From contig OAPG01000013.1 of NCBI GenBank assembly GCA_900208305.1, positions 248,001-312,000 on the forward strand: DNA of 64,000 bases, read 5' to 3'. Positions 1 to 10,600 of this stretch are shown here, piece by piece. Origin of the DNA: Melanopsichium pennsylvanicum (taxonomy: Eukaryota; Basidiomycota; Ustilaginomycetes; Ustilaginales). Position 1 is the stretch's first letter. Each line of letters begins with the position of its first letter. A program made the position numbers and the translations under genes. Under the pieces are notes generated by a model. That model did not search any database, was not told the DNA's origin, and worked only from the letters and a program-made list of their open reading frames with translations.

Positions 1-1929
1 GGACAAGGCGCGCATTTGGGTGTGAATGCCTCGAACAAGGGCGAATTGAGTCGTTGTCGGGCCCATCAAGCCCTGTGGTGCGGTGCTTGGTCTAGTGTTA
101 CCGGCGTTGACGTTCACTTTGGTGGTAGACTTGACCTGCTTCGGCGCGACAGGCGGGATAGCAAACGAACGTAAACCAGTGACGATCGAGTCCTCGCCCT
201 CCAACTCTGCAGCAACGATCTGCTCCACAGCTTCGGTCGCATACGCCACACAATCGTTCAGGCTCACCCCCGTATAACTCGCACCGACCAATGTCAACTT
301 GTTTGCCAGTATCGCGTCCTTCATCAACGCCTCGTGCAGCTTTGCCATCCTCACAGGGTGACCGACTGTGTACCATGGGATGCACTCTTTCTGCAGCGTT
401 GCTTTGACTGCTACCTTCGAGCTGTCTTGAAGAAGCGAAGAGTCGATACCGAGGTGTGTGGAAACAGCCATGATTGCTCGATCCTTCATGTCTTGCTCAG
501 AAGGAAGCGTAGAGAGAGAGGACCAGTGCGAGCCGCCCATCATCACTGTGAGCTTGACAGGACGCTGTGACGCGTTGGAGGAGTCTTGGTCTGGAATGGC
601 GTCGCTGTCAAACACAACGCCGAGGATGCCGTCTTGATTCCCAGGTGTTGTACGCGGAATGAGGTAGCCGAACCCTTGGACAGGAACGATATGCTTGTAG
701 CCCGAAACGACGTTGGGTGGAATGGCGATGTTGACTACGCCAACATTGGCGCTCGGATTGTGTTTGAGGTGCAGCAACTCGATGTCTTCGGGCAAGATGT
801 CTGCGAGCTGAGAAGATGGGATGCTAGAGATGATTCTGTCGGCCTCGATGGTCTCGCCCTTCCCCGTACGCAAGAGCACCTTCCCTGAGTTGTCCGCAAT
901 GATAGAAGTAACGCCATCACCTTTCTGGACGGCCACATTCTGCGATTCAGCCAATCTTGCTTCGAGAGCCTGGACAATCTCTTGCACCCCATTTGGGAAG
1001 CTGTACACACTGATTTCCTTGAAGCTATCTAACATATCCTTGCCAAGCTCCTTCTCGATTGCCTTTAACCTGTCCTGTTTCGCCGCCTTGACTGCCGCCT
1101 CGGCGTCCGGCAACGGTCGGTGCCTCTTGTTCCTTTTGGCAGGAAGCATGCTGCGAAGAATTCCACCATGCACCCGCTCGGCTTCCCATAGATATGGCAG
1201 CACGGCACGAACACTGAGCTTGCGCGTATCTCCAGCGTAGATTCCATGAATGACCGCCGAGACAAGATTCTCGGCTAGTCCCTTGCCGAATCGCCGACTG
1301 ACGAACGAGTCGACACTCTCATCCTCGATAAGCTCTCTTTGTTGCAATCGTGCTTTCTCTGAAGACGACTCGGATTTGGGTCTTTGAAATCTTGATGGAA
1401 CTCTCGCTTCACCCAACACGCCAGGAACGATGCTTCGCAAGAATGGAAGCTTGACCAGCGCGAATAGCAGGCTGGAGATGCTGCTGGGGAGCTTGACCAG
1501 TTTATCAGGGTAGTAGAGATATCTGTTCTTTGCACTCGGTGCTGTTTTGGGCACCTTGAGCATGCGTTCAAGCAAGCCGAGCGAGCGGACAAGTTCGAGC
1601 ATAACCAAGCCTGCAAGGCCTGCCGGTCGAATGCTGCGAGGCCCCTTCTCGATTAATGCAGTTGCACCATCAGTCGTTGATGGCAAATTGATACGTTCGG
1701 ATTGAATCCAACCTCCTAGCCGTTGTTGATGCTCGAGCAAGACGATATCGTACCGATCCTTTGGGAGCTGGGAAGCGAGACGGTAGGCCGAGGTGAGTCC
1801 TGAGATACCTCCTCCAATAACGGCGATGCGCTTCTTGTCATTGGCCGGAGTGCGTGCCGAGGTGGTGAGAGACCTCTTCACCTGAAGCGTCGAGGCTCGC
1901 ATCCTTGATACTGTGCGAGAGAACAGCAT
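1..1929 (-). CDS. HEM14: Protoporphyrinogen oxidase, mitochondrial (partial, 3' end outside window)
   Basis: Oxidises protoporphyrinogen IX to protoporphyrin IX, the penultimate step of heme synthesis, at the mitochondrial inner membrane with FAD. The minus-strand frame opens at an ATG (1927-1929) and stays open to base 1, giving 643 codons with no stop. The N-terminus is basic and rich in Ser/Thr/Arg, as in a mitochondrial presequence. A dinucleotide-binding motif, VIGGGISGLTSAYRLA, follows at about residues 37-52. The family's C-terminal FAD-contacting segment GVSLNDCVAYATEAV lies near bases 225-270. About 70 more codons follow it, longer than the family norm. No intron is needed. It is divergent from QCR7, with 551 bp between the start codons. 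The family call is firm; the true C-terminus is not visible. Confidence 0.93.
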   Translation of the reverse strand, partial: MLFSRTVSRMRASTLQVKRSLTTSARTPANDKKRIAVIGGGISGLTSAYRLASQLPKDRYDIVLLEHQQRLGGWIQSERINLPSTTDGATALIEKGPRSIRPAGLAGLVMLELVRSLGLLERMLKVPKTAPSAKNRYLYYPDKLVKLPSSISSLLFALVKLPFLRSIVPGVLGEARVPSRFQRPKSESSSEKARLQQRELIEDESVDSFVSRRFGKGLAENLVSAVIHGIYAGDTRKLSVRAVLPYLWEAERVHGGILRSMLPAKRNKRHRPLPDAEAAVKAAKQDRLKAIEKELGKDMLDSFKEISVYSFPNGVQEIVQALEARLAESQNVAVQKGDGVTSIIADNSGKVLLRTGKGETIEADRIISSIPSSQLADILPEDIELLHLKHNPSANVGVVNIAIPPNVVSGYKHIVPVQGFGYLIPRTTPGNQDGILGVVFDSDAIPDQDSSNASQRPVKLTVMMGGSHWSSLSTLPSEQDMKDRAIMAVSTHLGIDSSLLQDSSKVAVKATLQKECIPWYTVGHPVRMAKLHEALMKDAILANKLTLVGASYTGVSLNDCVAYATEAVEQIVAAELEGEDSIVTGLRSFAIPPVAPKQVKSTTKVNVNAGNTRPSTAPQGLMGPTTTQFALVRGIHTQMRALS

Positions 1930-2480
1930 CTTGGATGTGCGACGTTGATATAAAGGGGGAGAGGTTGGTAACAAGTGCTGATTCACGAGAATTGGTCTCG
2001 GCTTGGTTTAGCTGACGGTATTGTAATTTACATTATGGTACCCGGCTACTGTAATTTTGTGGAGCAAAATTGCCGTGCATTCTTCCGGGTAGCATTTATC
2101 ATGCTTACATAGTCAGACTTGGCGATCTGACATTCCAGCCTCCCGAAAAGAAAAAAAAAACTCGGCATCAGGACTCCGCGACCTTCCGATTTACAATTTT
2201 GGCGCGCAGACAACAGGCACTACAGTAGGGAAGCCTAGTTTTTGAATTGACTCAATTTCAACCGAGGCACCTGTGAATCAAATTGGGAATAGTGCAGAAC
2301 GCGATTTGTAATCCACGGTTGTGAGAGTGCTAATTGAGAGGGAGGATTTTGGAAGTCTTGAGAGAGCACCGTTGGCCACTCCCGCCATCACAGCCAAGCT
2401 TTGTCGCCGTCGTCATCGTCGCATATCTACGTTGTTGAACACCATCATCCTCCGATCCCAACCTATACACACTAGCAAAA
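1930..2480. promoter_or_regulatory. Divergent HEM14/QCR7 promoter region
   Basis: This 551-bp gap separates the start codons of HEM14 (-) and QCR7 (+) and must hold both promoters. An inverted CCAAT box (ATTGG, 2282-2286) is present. A TATA-like string (gatataaagg) lies near 1950. A run of A occurs near 2151-2160. No coding frame is supported. Assigning the CCAAT box to a HAP-type factor is inference. Confidence 0.5.
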
Positions 2481-3498
2481 ATGGTTCTCGTACGTACCAG
2501 TATCACCTTCTGCACTAGGAAGGACTTAAATGTGGCATTCTTTACCGTTCAAGAAGAGCCCAAGACCGGCGCTGTTGCACTCATGGCAAATTGGTCTGCA
2601 TTTTACTGACCAAGTTCTTGTTCTGCTCTTCACTCGACATTCCCATCACCTTTGACTCAATCTAACGACCTTTATTGCTGCAATAAACTACACTTCCTCA
2701 CGATCGACCAACAACCCACACCTCGCATGGCACATCAACCAAACCACATTCGTGCACGCATTCGCATTTGTTTCACACCTCGATCATATGTTCTCCTCCC
2801 AATATCTCTGCCGGAAAATTGTTCGCTTCACTCCGAACAGGCACTGTCTGGTCTCAGCCTGGCCAAGTACGTTCAGAGCTCTCCTGCTCTTATGCGTGTG
2901 CTCAAGCCCGTCGCAAACGCCTACGCCAACGCCACCGGTCACCGTCAGATGGGTCTCCGTTACGATGACTTGATCATCGAGGAGTCCGAACGCGTCCAGA
3001 AGGCCATTTCCCGTCTTCCTGAGAAGGAGGCTTACGACAGGGCTTTCCGTCTTCGCCAGGCCTCGCAGTTCTCCGTGCTTCACCGTGAATTGCCCAAGGA
3101 GCAGTGGGTGCCCGCCAAGGAGGTACGTAACTGACCGGATATCCAAAGGCTTCAGAAGATTGCTCCATCCTAAATTTGTCGCGCAACTGTGTAATAGCAG
3201 AAAGAGGGCCAATGAGCAGGTGAATCGAAGAGAAGGTTGAAGCACGGACCTCGTCGAGTTCAAGCCTGAAGAGTTCAACAGCAGATGGCCTACACTGTTG
3301 ATGCATTAGCTGAGGATCGAAACACTGACATCTGACAATAAACCTTTTTCCCCTCTCTTTCTTCCCCTCTCTTTCTGGCAATTTGCTTCCATTGATCAAC
3401 AGGACAAGCGATACCTCACGCCTTACGTTCAGGAAGTCGCCAACGAGGAGACTGAGCGTGCCGCATGGGACACTGTCTCCGTCAAGAAGGGTCACTAA
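2481..3498 (+). CDS. QCR7: Cytochrome bc1 complex subunit 7 (UQCRB/Qcr7), three exons
   Basis: Small matrix-side subunit of ubiquinol-cytochrome c reductase (complex III) that contacts cytochrome b. The proposed exons are 2481-2489 (only ATG GTT CTC), 2841-3122 and 3403-3498. The introns are 2490-2840 (GTACGT...CAG) and 3123-3402 (GTACGT...CAG), all phase 0. The product is 128 residues, close to the roughly 127 of yeast Qcr7. Family hallmarks are seen: LKPVANAYANATGHRQMGLR, the RYDDLI block, RRLPE-type SRLPEKEAYDRAFR, and the C-terminal RYLTPYVQEVANE segment. The tiny first exon was chosen because its donor and the acceptor at 2840 keep frame. It stays the least certain part. Convergent with YIF1. 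Confidence 0.88.
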
Positions 3499-4025
3499 AA
3501 CCCTCAACTTTGACCCTCCGCCCTTCCTTTCGTCTCACTTCATCATTCTCATGGTCAAAGCTACGAATGCGTTCAATGTTCTTTTAAATACATTATCGTA
3601 CGGTGCACTGAATAAGATACTCTGAATCCTACAGGATATTGGTGTTTTGTAGCGAGGGCCTGTGTTGTGCTTGTGAACGTTGAAGGGGTCAAACAACCAT
3701 TGCACACGGTTTTTTTTTTCTATTTTTCTTTCAATGAGAAACCGGGATTGGTTCGAGCATCGCACACCACCACCATCAACACAGAACGTCGAAGAAACAG
3801 ACGATGTGTACTTTACTGTACACCCCGCACACAAACTGAAATAAACCTGGCTTTTTTTTCCCTTATTTTTTAAGGCATTGTGTATAATGTCTTGACTTGG
3901 CATTCACACTTGCTATGCAAACTTCGACACATTTTTTGTGACCCACCTAGAAGAATTGAAAACCCTTTTTCTCGAAAGTCCACGCCTACTTAACCCAATA
4001 CTTTTCTGTTTTCCCCTTTTTTTCT
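3499..4025. other. Convergent 3' region QCR7/YIF1
   Basis: This 527-bp stretch lies between two converging stop codons. It holds T-rich tracts near 3710-3725 and 3850-3870 and presumably both 3' UTRs. No gene or RNA is recognisable. Confidence 0.5.
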
Positions 4026-5243
4026 TTATTTGACTGGAGCATCTTTGAAAATACCAATGATCAAAGCCCAACCAAAAACGATCTGTACCACTGCGATACA
4101 AAACAAGAACTGAATCCTCCTTGACCTCTGTGCATGTGTAATCGTCTGACTACTTGGCGAACTTGGATCTGGCAAAACTACATACCTTAAACTCCTAAGT
4201 AAGAAAAATGCGTTTGCAGCGAAACAGTACAGAAACACACTCCAATACACCAATCCCCTAACCTTGATCAATCCCACCAACAACGTGATCAAAGTGCCAA
4301 CGAACTTGTAACCCGAATAAGCGAGTAGATCCATCATTGTATGATCTCCTTGAATGTTGAGTAAGTATGTTCCAAGTTTAATGGCGGCGAGTTCTACTAG
4401 GATGATGGCGAGCGCACGAGAAGCACGTAGACCGAGTACTTCTGGGTGGAATCTAGATTCGAGACCTAGGATGACAGAGGTTACAATAATGTAGGTGACG
4501 AAAGCCATGGTTGGAATGTAAAGGTCGGGTGAATTCACATCGTCACGCGGAGGAAGAAATCCTTCAGCTCCACTCGAAGCGGTTTTAACCGCACTAGAAG
4601 GCTCCGAGTAAGCAGAAGACACACCAACGCCGCCGCCAGAGGAATGCCTGTGTGCTCGAGACCAAGGTTTGTGTCGCCAAGGAAACAATACGATCCTAAG
4701 TTTGTGAAGTACGTAAGAGTTGGAAACGTTGAAATAGTGCTTGAGAACAGGCATAGGCAGAAGAGCGTTGAAATTTTTCTGAACATATTCTCCTCCCACG
4801 GCTGCCATGTGTTGACCAAATTGTACACCCATTTGTGCAGTGGCATCATTCATGATCTGAGGACCACCTTGAGAGCCACCGAATCCTGGAAATCCCCCCC
4901 AACCCTGCTGCTGCGCTCCTCCTCCCGCTGCTGCTGCGTTCGGAAAATAACCTTGTGCTGGTTGACCGTAGACAGGATTCGAAATGTACGATTGATTCGG
5001 AGGAGACTGGATCGGCGGGGAAGCAAAACGCTGGTATCCGCCTTGAGCTCCAGCTTGCAGGTTTGCTGCAGGCCCACCACGACGGTTGGCGGAAGAAACA
5101 TGAGGGTCAGTGACCGAAGCTTGGCCAGGCACAGGGTTAGGCGAGATGGGTGGGTCGGGCACTTTGAATGGTGGATGTGTTGGGACGGGATGGTGAAGTG
5201 GAGGTGGAGAGCGTGATGAATATCCGTCCTGTGGTTGATACAT
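4026..5243 (-). CDS. YIF1: Yif1/Hrf1-family ER-Golgi transport protein
   Basis: Integral membrane partner of Yip1 that acts on COPII vesicles and Rab GTPases between ER and Golgi. The frame extends upstream to a non-ATG codon, but the first ATG is at 5241-5243, giving 405 residues beginning MYQPQDGYSS. Residues 1-115 are Pro/Gly/Gln-rich and disordered. The Yif1 core follows, with the family-typical block QFGQHMAAVGGEYVQKNF and then the PVLKHYFNVSNSYVLHKLR block that leads into the membrane part. About five hydrophobic spans fill the C-terminal half (for example TMAFVTYIIVTSVILGLE and QFLFCIAVVQIVFGWALIIG). No introns are needed. Divergent from eIF1A and convergent with QCR7. Confidence 0.9.
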   Translation of the reverse strand: MYQPQDGYSSRSPPPLHHPVPTHPPFKVPDPPISPNPVPGQASVTDPHVSSANRRGGPAANLQAGAQGGYQRFASPPIQSPPNQSYISNPVYGQPAQGYFPNAAAAGGGAQQQGWGGFPGFGGSQGGPQIMNDATAQMGVQFGQHMAAVGGEYVQKNFNALLPMPVLKHYFNVSNSYVLHKLRIVLFPWRHKPWSRAHRHSSGGGVGVSSAYSEPSSAVKTASSGAEGFLPPRDDVNSPDLYIPTMAFVTYIIVTSVILGLESRFHPEVLGLRASRALAIILVELAAIKLGTYLLNIQGDHTMMDLLAYSGYKFVGTLITLLVGLIKVRGLVYWSVFLYCFAANAFFLLRSLRYVVLPDPSSPSSQTITHAQRSRRIQFLFCIAVVQIVFGWALIIGIFKDAPVK

Positions 5244-6357
5244 TATGATGTGGTTGCTTGTGCTTTTGACGCGAGGAGGCAAGGATGAGCTAGATATATT
5301 ACGGGTTTGATCGACGCTGTGTCCCGAGATATGGCAGAAAAACTAAAATGTAGGAATGCCAGTGATATTCTTTCGAGTATGCGATGCTGCTGAATGCCGA
5401 TGCTCGATGTTATAGCGTAGGTAGTGCTGTTGATGTTGATGATCAGAATGAAAATGTGTCCAAATCGAGATGGAGAAGACGACAATGACAAGCGGATAGC
5501 AAACGTGATCAGGGCTGTGTCAACTTTGGAACTTGGCCTGTGCTTGTCTCGCCAGCTGGACATTTCGAAAAGCCACACGTCAGCGTGCGGTGTGCTGTTT
5601 TTTTTTGTTTTTTTTTTTGTTTTTTCCAAACCTGGGAAGGGAAACAGTTCCTTCTCGACACCTCGGCTCAGATTTTGGTATGCCATTTTTTGTTCACTGA
5701 CAACAAGACCTCAGCCCATCGTGTGGATCAGTATCCTTCTCTAAGCTTTGATGTATCGATCATGCTGGCCTGCAATGATGAGTCGTTGAGAGGTGATGGG
5801 TTTCACTTCTACCTCAGCTTCAGATCGAAGGTGTTAACGTTGAGAGATCGCACTCAAGCTTTAGCGTCCACGCCTTAGATAGGATAATCAGAAGCTTCAT
5901 TAGTCAGCATGACAATGTATACAGGCGTCCTGTCTTCTTGACACAGAAATAGATCAAGATTAAAAAGGGCTTTCTTTTGAGAGTGAAAACCGAGCTTGCT
6001 TTGCGTCAGGCTTTATGCAGCTCTGAACCTTGTATTCCAACTTTGTGTGTGTTCTCAAATTGTTATCAGAAGTTGACGCAAAACTCGAATTCAAATTGAA
6101 GGTCAAGGTGAGCTTCATTTTCAACTTTGTACAATTCCAGTGTTGGCCATGACGCAAATTGTGTTGGTTCGAATACGAAATTTTAGACAGTGCGTTTCTT
6201 CTATTGAATTGCAGAAAGCGCAGCAAGCTACGATCGACAGACGCAAGCTCTCTAACTCTGTAATGCAGTGTCTTGCAGGATCGCCATCTCTTCAATTCTT
6301 GCTTTTGATCCATCAACACACAAACACACTTCTCTGCACCCATATCAATCCCCAAAC
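5244..6357. other. Divergent YIF1/eIF1A intergenic region
   Basis: This 1.1-kb gap contains both promoters. A T-rich tract with G interruptions runs from about 5600 to 5627. Short ORFs exist on both strands but show no family signature and overlap this tract. No RNA gene is seen. Confidence 0.5.
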
Positions 6358-6962
6358 ATGCCCAAGAACAAAGGAAAGGGAGGAAAGAACCGTCGTCGTG
6401 GAAAGAACGATGTTGGTGACAAGCGCGAGCTTGTTCTCAAGGACGAAGGTCAAGGTATGTTATGATTTAATTCACCTCTCAACTCCCTTCTTCCTAGCCT
6501 TTTGATCCTTTTCTGAGAACCCGGTCTGCTAACACCATCTCATTTCCTTATACATTTTGCTCTCCTCCCCTTCCTCTGTGTGCTGGTTCTTGATTTTTTA
6601 AATCAGAGTACGCTCAGGTATTGAAGATGTTGGGCAATGGAAGATTGGAAGCACAATGTTTTGATGGTGAGAAACGACTTGCACACATTCGCGGCAAGTT
6701 GCGTAAAAAAGTTTGGATCAACCAAGGCGACATTATCCTCATCTCTCTCCGTGATTTCCAAGACGGTAAAGCAGATGTAATTCAAAAGTACAATGCGGAT
6801 GAAGCACGTGCGCTCAAACAACAGGGTGAATTGCCCGAATCCGCAAAGATCAACGAAACCGACACGTTTGGTGAAGAGGAAGGTGGCGAAATCGAATTCC
6901 AGGAAGGAAGCGATGATGATGAAGAGGATTCGGATGATGACGAGGATCTCGATGATCTTTAA
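6358..6962 (+). CDS. TIF11: Translation initiation factor eIF1A, two exons
   Basis: eIF1A binds the 40S A-site and with eIF1 promotes scanning and start-codon selection. Exon 1 is 6358-6454 and exon 2 is 6607-6962. The 152-nt intron begins GTATGT and ends CAG, with a GCTAAC branch-like motif about 80 nt before the acceptor, and splits a Glu codon. The product is 150 residues. The N-terminal basic tail [17 protein letters not shown] is the family signature. It is followed by the OB-fold ([36 protein letters not shown]) and a C-terminal acidic tail of Asp/Glu. Length and order match eIF1A from other fungi. Confidence 0.97.
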
Positions 6963-7310
6963 AAAAAACAGAAGGACAGGACAAATGTGGAGTTAGGTTT
7001 GCAAGGTAGGAGGGCACGGCAGGATAGGGTATGGTGAAATAGAGGGTTGTTTAGACGTTCAGGACGCACCTCACCAAAAGGGAAAACCGTCATGCTGGTG
7101 ATGAGCTAAAAAGGGTATACCATTGCTAGAGGTCCCTTAATAAGGATATCAGGTGAAGAACACGGCTAACAACTGTCTGGAATCGATCAATTCTCACACC
7201 TCTGGCCCATCAATCGCTCTGTCACTTTCATCGCAGCTATACCAGCTCGCACATGCAAACCACCACATGAAACTTGCACTTTACACACTTCCGTTGTACC
7301 ATACACACAC

Positions 7311-7353
<43 letters not shown>

Positions 7354-7645
7354 CTAAAACAATTTTCGTCTCTGATATCGTCTTTTTTTTCTTTCTTTTT
7401 TTCCGTCGTCCCTCCTGTTCACTTGTCAATCTCGGTCTGGCCATAGGCGCTCATCCGCACTTCAGCCAAACGGAGCTCATCCTCACTCATAATTTGTGAT
7501 ACCTACCCCAATACACACACACCCACAAAATCCATTGAGTATAGCTAAAAGAATGCTCACTGCTATGGATTGCATCCCAACCAAAACACACCCATCTCGA
7601 GAATACCTGCCGATGAGTGCGTGCCGTTCATCATCTTCTCGTAAG
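6963..7645. other. Convergent 3' region eIF1A/Zn2Cys6 factor
   Basis: This 683-bp gap lies between converging stops. It contains a (TC)n microsatellite (7314-7348) and a T-rich stretch to about 7400. No coding frame with a recognisable product is present. Confidence 0.5.
7314..7348. repeat. (TC)n microsatellite
   Basis: About 17 uninterrupted TC units lie in the 3' intergenic region between eIF1A and the zinc-cluster gene. Confidence 0.95.
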
Positions 7646-10600
7646 TTAGCTAGTGAAATCAAAATTGACACCCGACAACCCACCCAAATTATAGTGACTA
7701 GCGCTGGTCCCCCTCGACCTACTCCCAAAACCATGAGGAGTATTCGCACCACTCACATGTCCACTTGCCATTGGTGTGATCCCCTTACTATTCTGCAAAG
7801 CCGCATTAGCAGCTGCTGAGTTAAGTGGCACTCCACCGTTCCCATTTCCAATCGCTCCACCCCCAAAGTCAAACGCCCCCCCTCCACCCATACCAAACTT
7901 GGTCGCGTGCTGACTCGCCTCTACGACTTCTGCTTCGGTGGCCAAATGCGGATGACCAGTCGCATCAGCAGTGGTGGTTGCGCCAAACAGATCATGCATT
8001 GAGGTGTGAGTGAAGCCGGGAGGAAGCAATGAGCCCCAGAAATCATCCATTCCCGAAGTCGCGCCAAAGATGTGCGGGGGCCAATTGACTGTAGATCCGT
8101 CTGCAGCGGTGGTCGCTGCGCCACTGGTGAAATCGGTAGAGTGGAGGTCGAGCGTTGTTGGAATCGTGCCTTCCGTCACGCCGCTGGTGGGGGGGATGGT
8201 ACCATCGGCTGTGAAATGGCCTGTTCCATTGGCAGCTAGGGCCTTGGCGGCTGCATCCGCGGGACTATCTTCGTCCATCCCTACGTTCGGAGAGGCTGCC
8301 CGCGAAGCAGCGCGGCTTGCCGTAGCAGACTTGGATGCAGTGGTGTGATCCTTCCGCGCTTGCAAGAGGGCTTTGAGGAACGAGGCGTACAAATTAGGCG
8401 TGTGGGTTTCGTTGACGGCCACCTCTTCAAGCATGTCCACTGCGTCCTGTACCAGCGCCAGGATCGACTCTTCCTCGACATAGCCCGCAAAGGCGGGCCG
8501 AATGAGCTTGAGAAGGAAGACGCAACCATAGGCGAGCGTCAAGATGTGTGCATCAGGAGCGTATCGCATGTTGCGGCGCGAGGGGCCTGTGCAATGGGTC
8601 ACAATGGTCTTGGCAGCTTCCAGACACTTGGCAAAGTACTGAGCTCGGTCGAGACTTCCACCGATGGGATGATCGACAGCTTGCTGCAGGCCAAACGAGT
8701 TGAGCACCAACACTGCAAAGCTGTAGCGGACGGGCACCGAGTGAGCGTGGTGTATCATGATGCGCGTGTTGAGATCCAAGTTCTCAGCATCTTCATCATC
8801 ATCGTCGAACTCGTACTTTGCACTCTTCTCCGCAGCAGCAATAGCCGCTTTGCTCGAGGCAACGTCACCGTTAGCATTAGCGTTGGCACCTTTGCCCTTA
8901 CCCTTGTCCTTCGCAGCAGCCTTCTCCGCAGCAACAGCTAGCCTTTGTCGTTTCTTCTCGATATATTCCTCGGCCTCCTCCGGCATGGAGCACAATCCAC
9001 GCCAGCGCCACTCCTCTCGCCACTCCTGCAGTTGCTCGTTGAAGACTGGCAACACGAGCGAGTAGTCGATTTCGGTATTGAGACCCGATACGGACGAAGT
9101 GGATGAATACAAGAAATCCAGCTGTCTTGAGCTGATCCGGTATAGATCAACGAGGGCGCTGACCGAAAGGTCCCAAGGACGACTGAATCGGCTGCCCCAG
9201 TTGCGACAGTTTCTGATGATCCAGTCTTCCCTGATCGTGTAAGGCTTGCCCATCTGAATGCTCAACCCGCGGTCCAGAGCAAAGCAGACATACCACGTGC
9301 GCTCTCGGTTGAGAATCTCGCGCTCGCGGTCCAAAACAGCCGGATCATCGGGATGAGGGCTGTGGCTGAATGTGGCTACACTCTTGCGGTGAAGGTTCAG
9401 ATCGGTTGCCATACGGAGAGCGATACCACTGTACATCCAGGTCTTGTCCTCTTCGAAGCGCTCTGCGGGTTGAGCATACATGGCCATGAGCATGAAGCCC
9501 TGCACGATTTCGATACTCTTGAAGCCGCGATTGACGACTTCGAAGGCGACCTTGCGTGTAAGTGCGAGGCACTTTGCGTGCAGATCGGGCCTGCGCTCGT
9601 AGAACTTGGCAGCGACTGTGCATACGCAGGTGAAGAGGAATGGAGATCGACTACAAATGAATGTCGGGGTGTGCCACTCTGCATCAAGCAGGCAGATGTG
9701 CTGCGCACACCTGCGGAAGAAGATGCTGAAGAGGTCGAGTACTTCCTCGGAGGTGACGATTCCCAGGGTGAGCAACTCGGGCGGCATCTCTCGCTCGATA
9801 ATGATGCGACGAAGAGGCAGGATGGTCATGGGTCCGGGACGGAAGTAGTTCTGAGAAGCAACGCCAAGGGGGATCTTGCGTTTGGACTCGTCGCCTGCAT
9901 CGCCTTCACTAGCGGGGGTGTCGTCGTCGCCACCTTCAGATTTGACTCTCTTGTCAGGGCTTTGGCCACCGGTGCTGCCGGATCTTTGGCTATCCTTGTC
10001 TTTGCTGCTACTGCCACTGGTGCCGCTGCGGGCGAGCTTACGCGCTCGGTACGTGTTGTGAAGACTGGCTTCGGCGAGGAGGCCGAGTGGGTTGAGGGTG
10101 TTGTCCGGAAGCGAGTGCAGACGTGGAGAGCCACGAGATGTTCGACTGCGCGATGCCTCGAAGCCAGGTACATCGGACCTATTTTGCTGACGATGGTGGT
10201 GTGGCAGCGGTTCGAGGAACCTGGTGCCTTGCGCATTGGCCGGCGAAGGATGGCTTCCATCCGTAGAGGATGTACTCCTCTGCGAGACAGCGTTGGGATG
10301 GACGGTGTTCATGGGGCTAGCACCGTCACTGATGCGGGCCGGCGAGCCTGCGTGAGTGCCATGGGAAGAGTAGGGATCGGCACCACGGTTCCAAGGCGGA
10401 CGTGAGCCATAGTCGGTGCCGGGGAAAGAGTTGGAGTGCGTGAGACGAGGGTCGGAGCGGGTGGTTTCCTTCCTTTCGGGCTCGCGAGGAAAGGTGGGCG
10501 AAGGACTGCGAGTAACCATACCGCCGTGCTGTGCTGCCAAGCCGGGATCGCGAATGCTGCGTAGGACGGTGGCGAGCGTCTGCTCCATCTTGCGGAGGCT

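Noticed and set aside
5243..5744. ORFs of 147 (-) and 106 (+) codons between YIF1 and eIF1A
   Set aside because: Lys and Phe runs come from the T-rich tract; mutually antisense; no signature.
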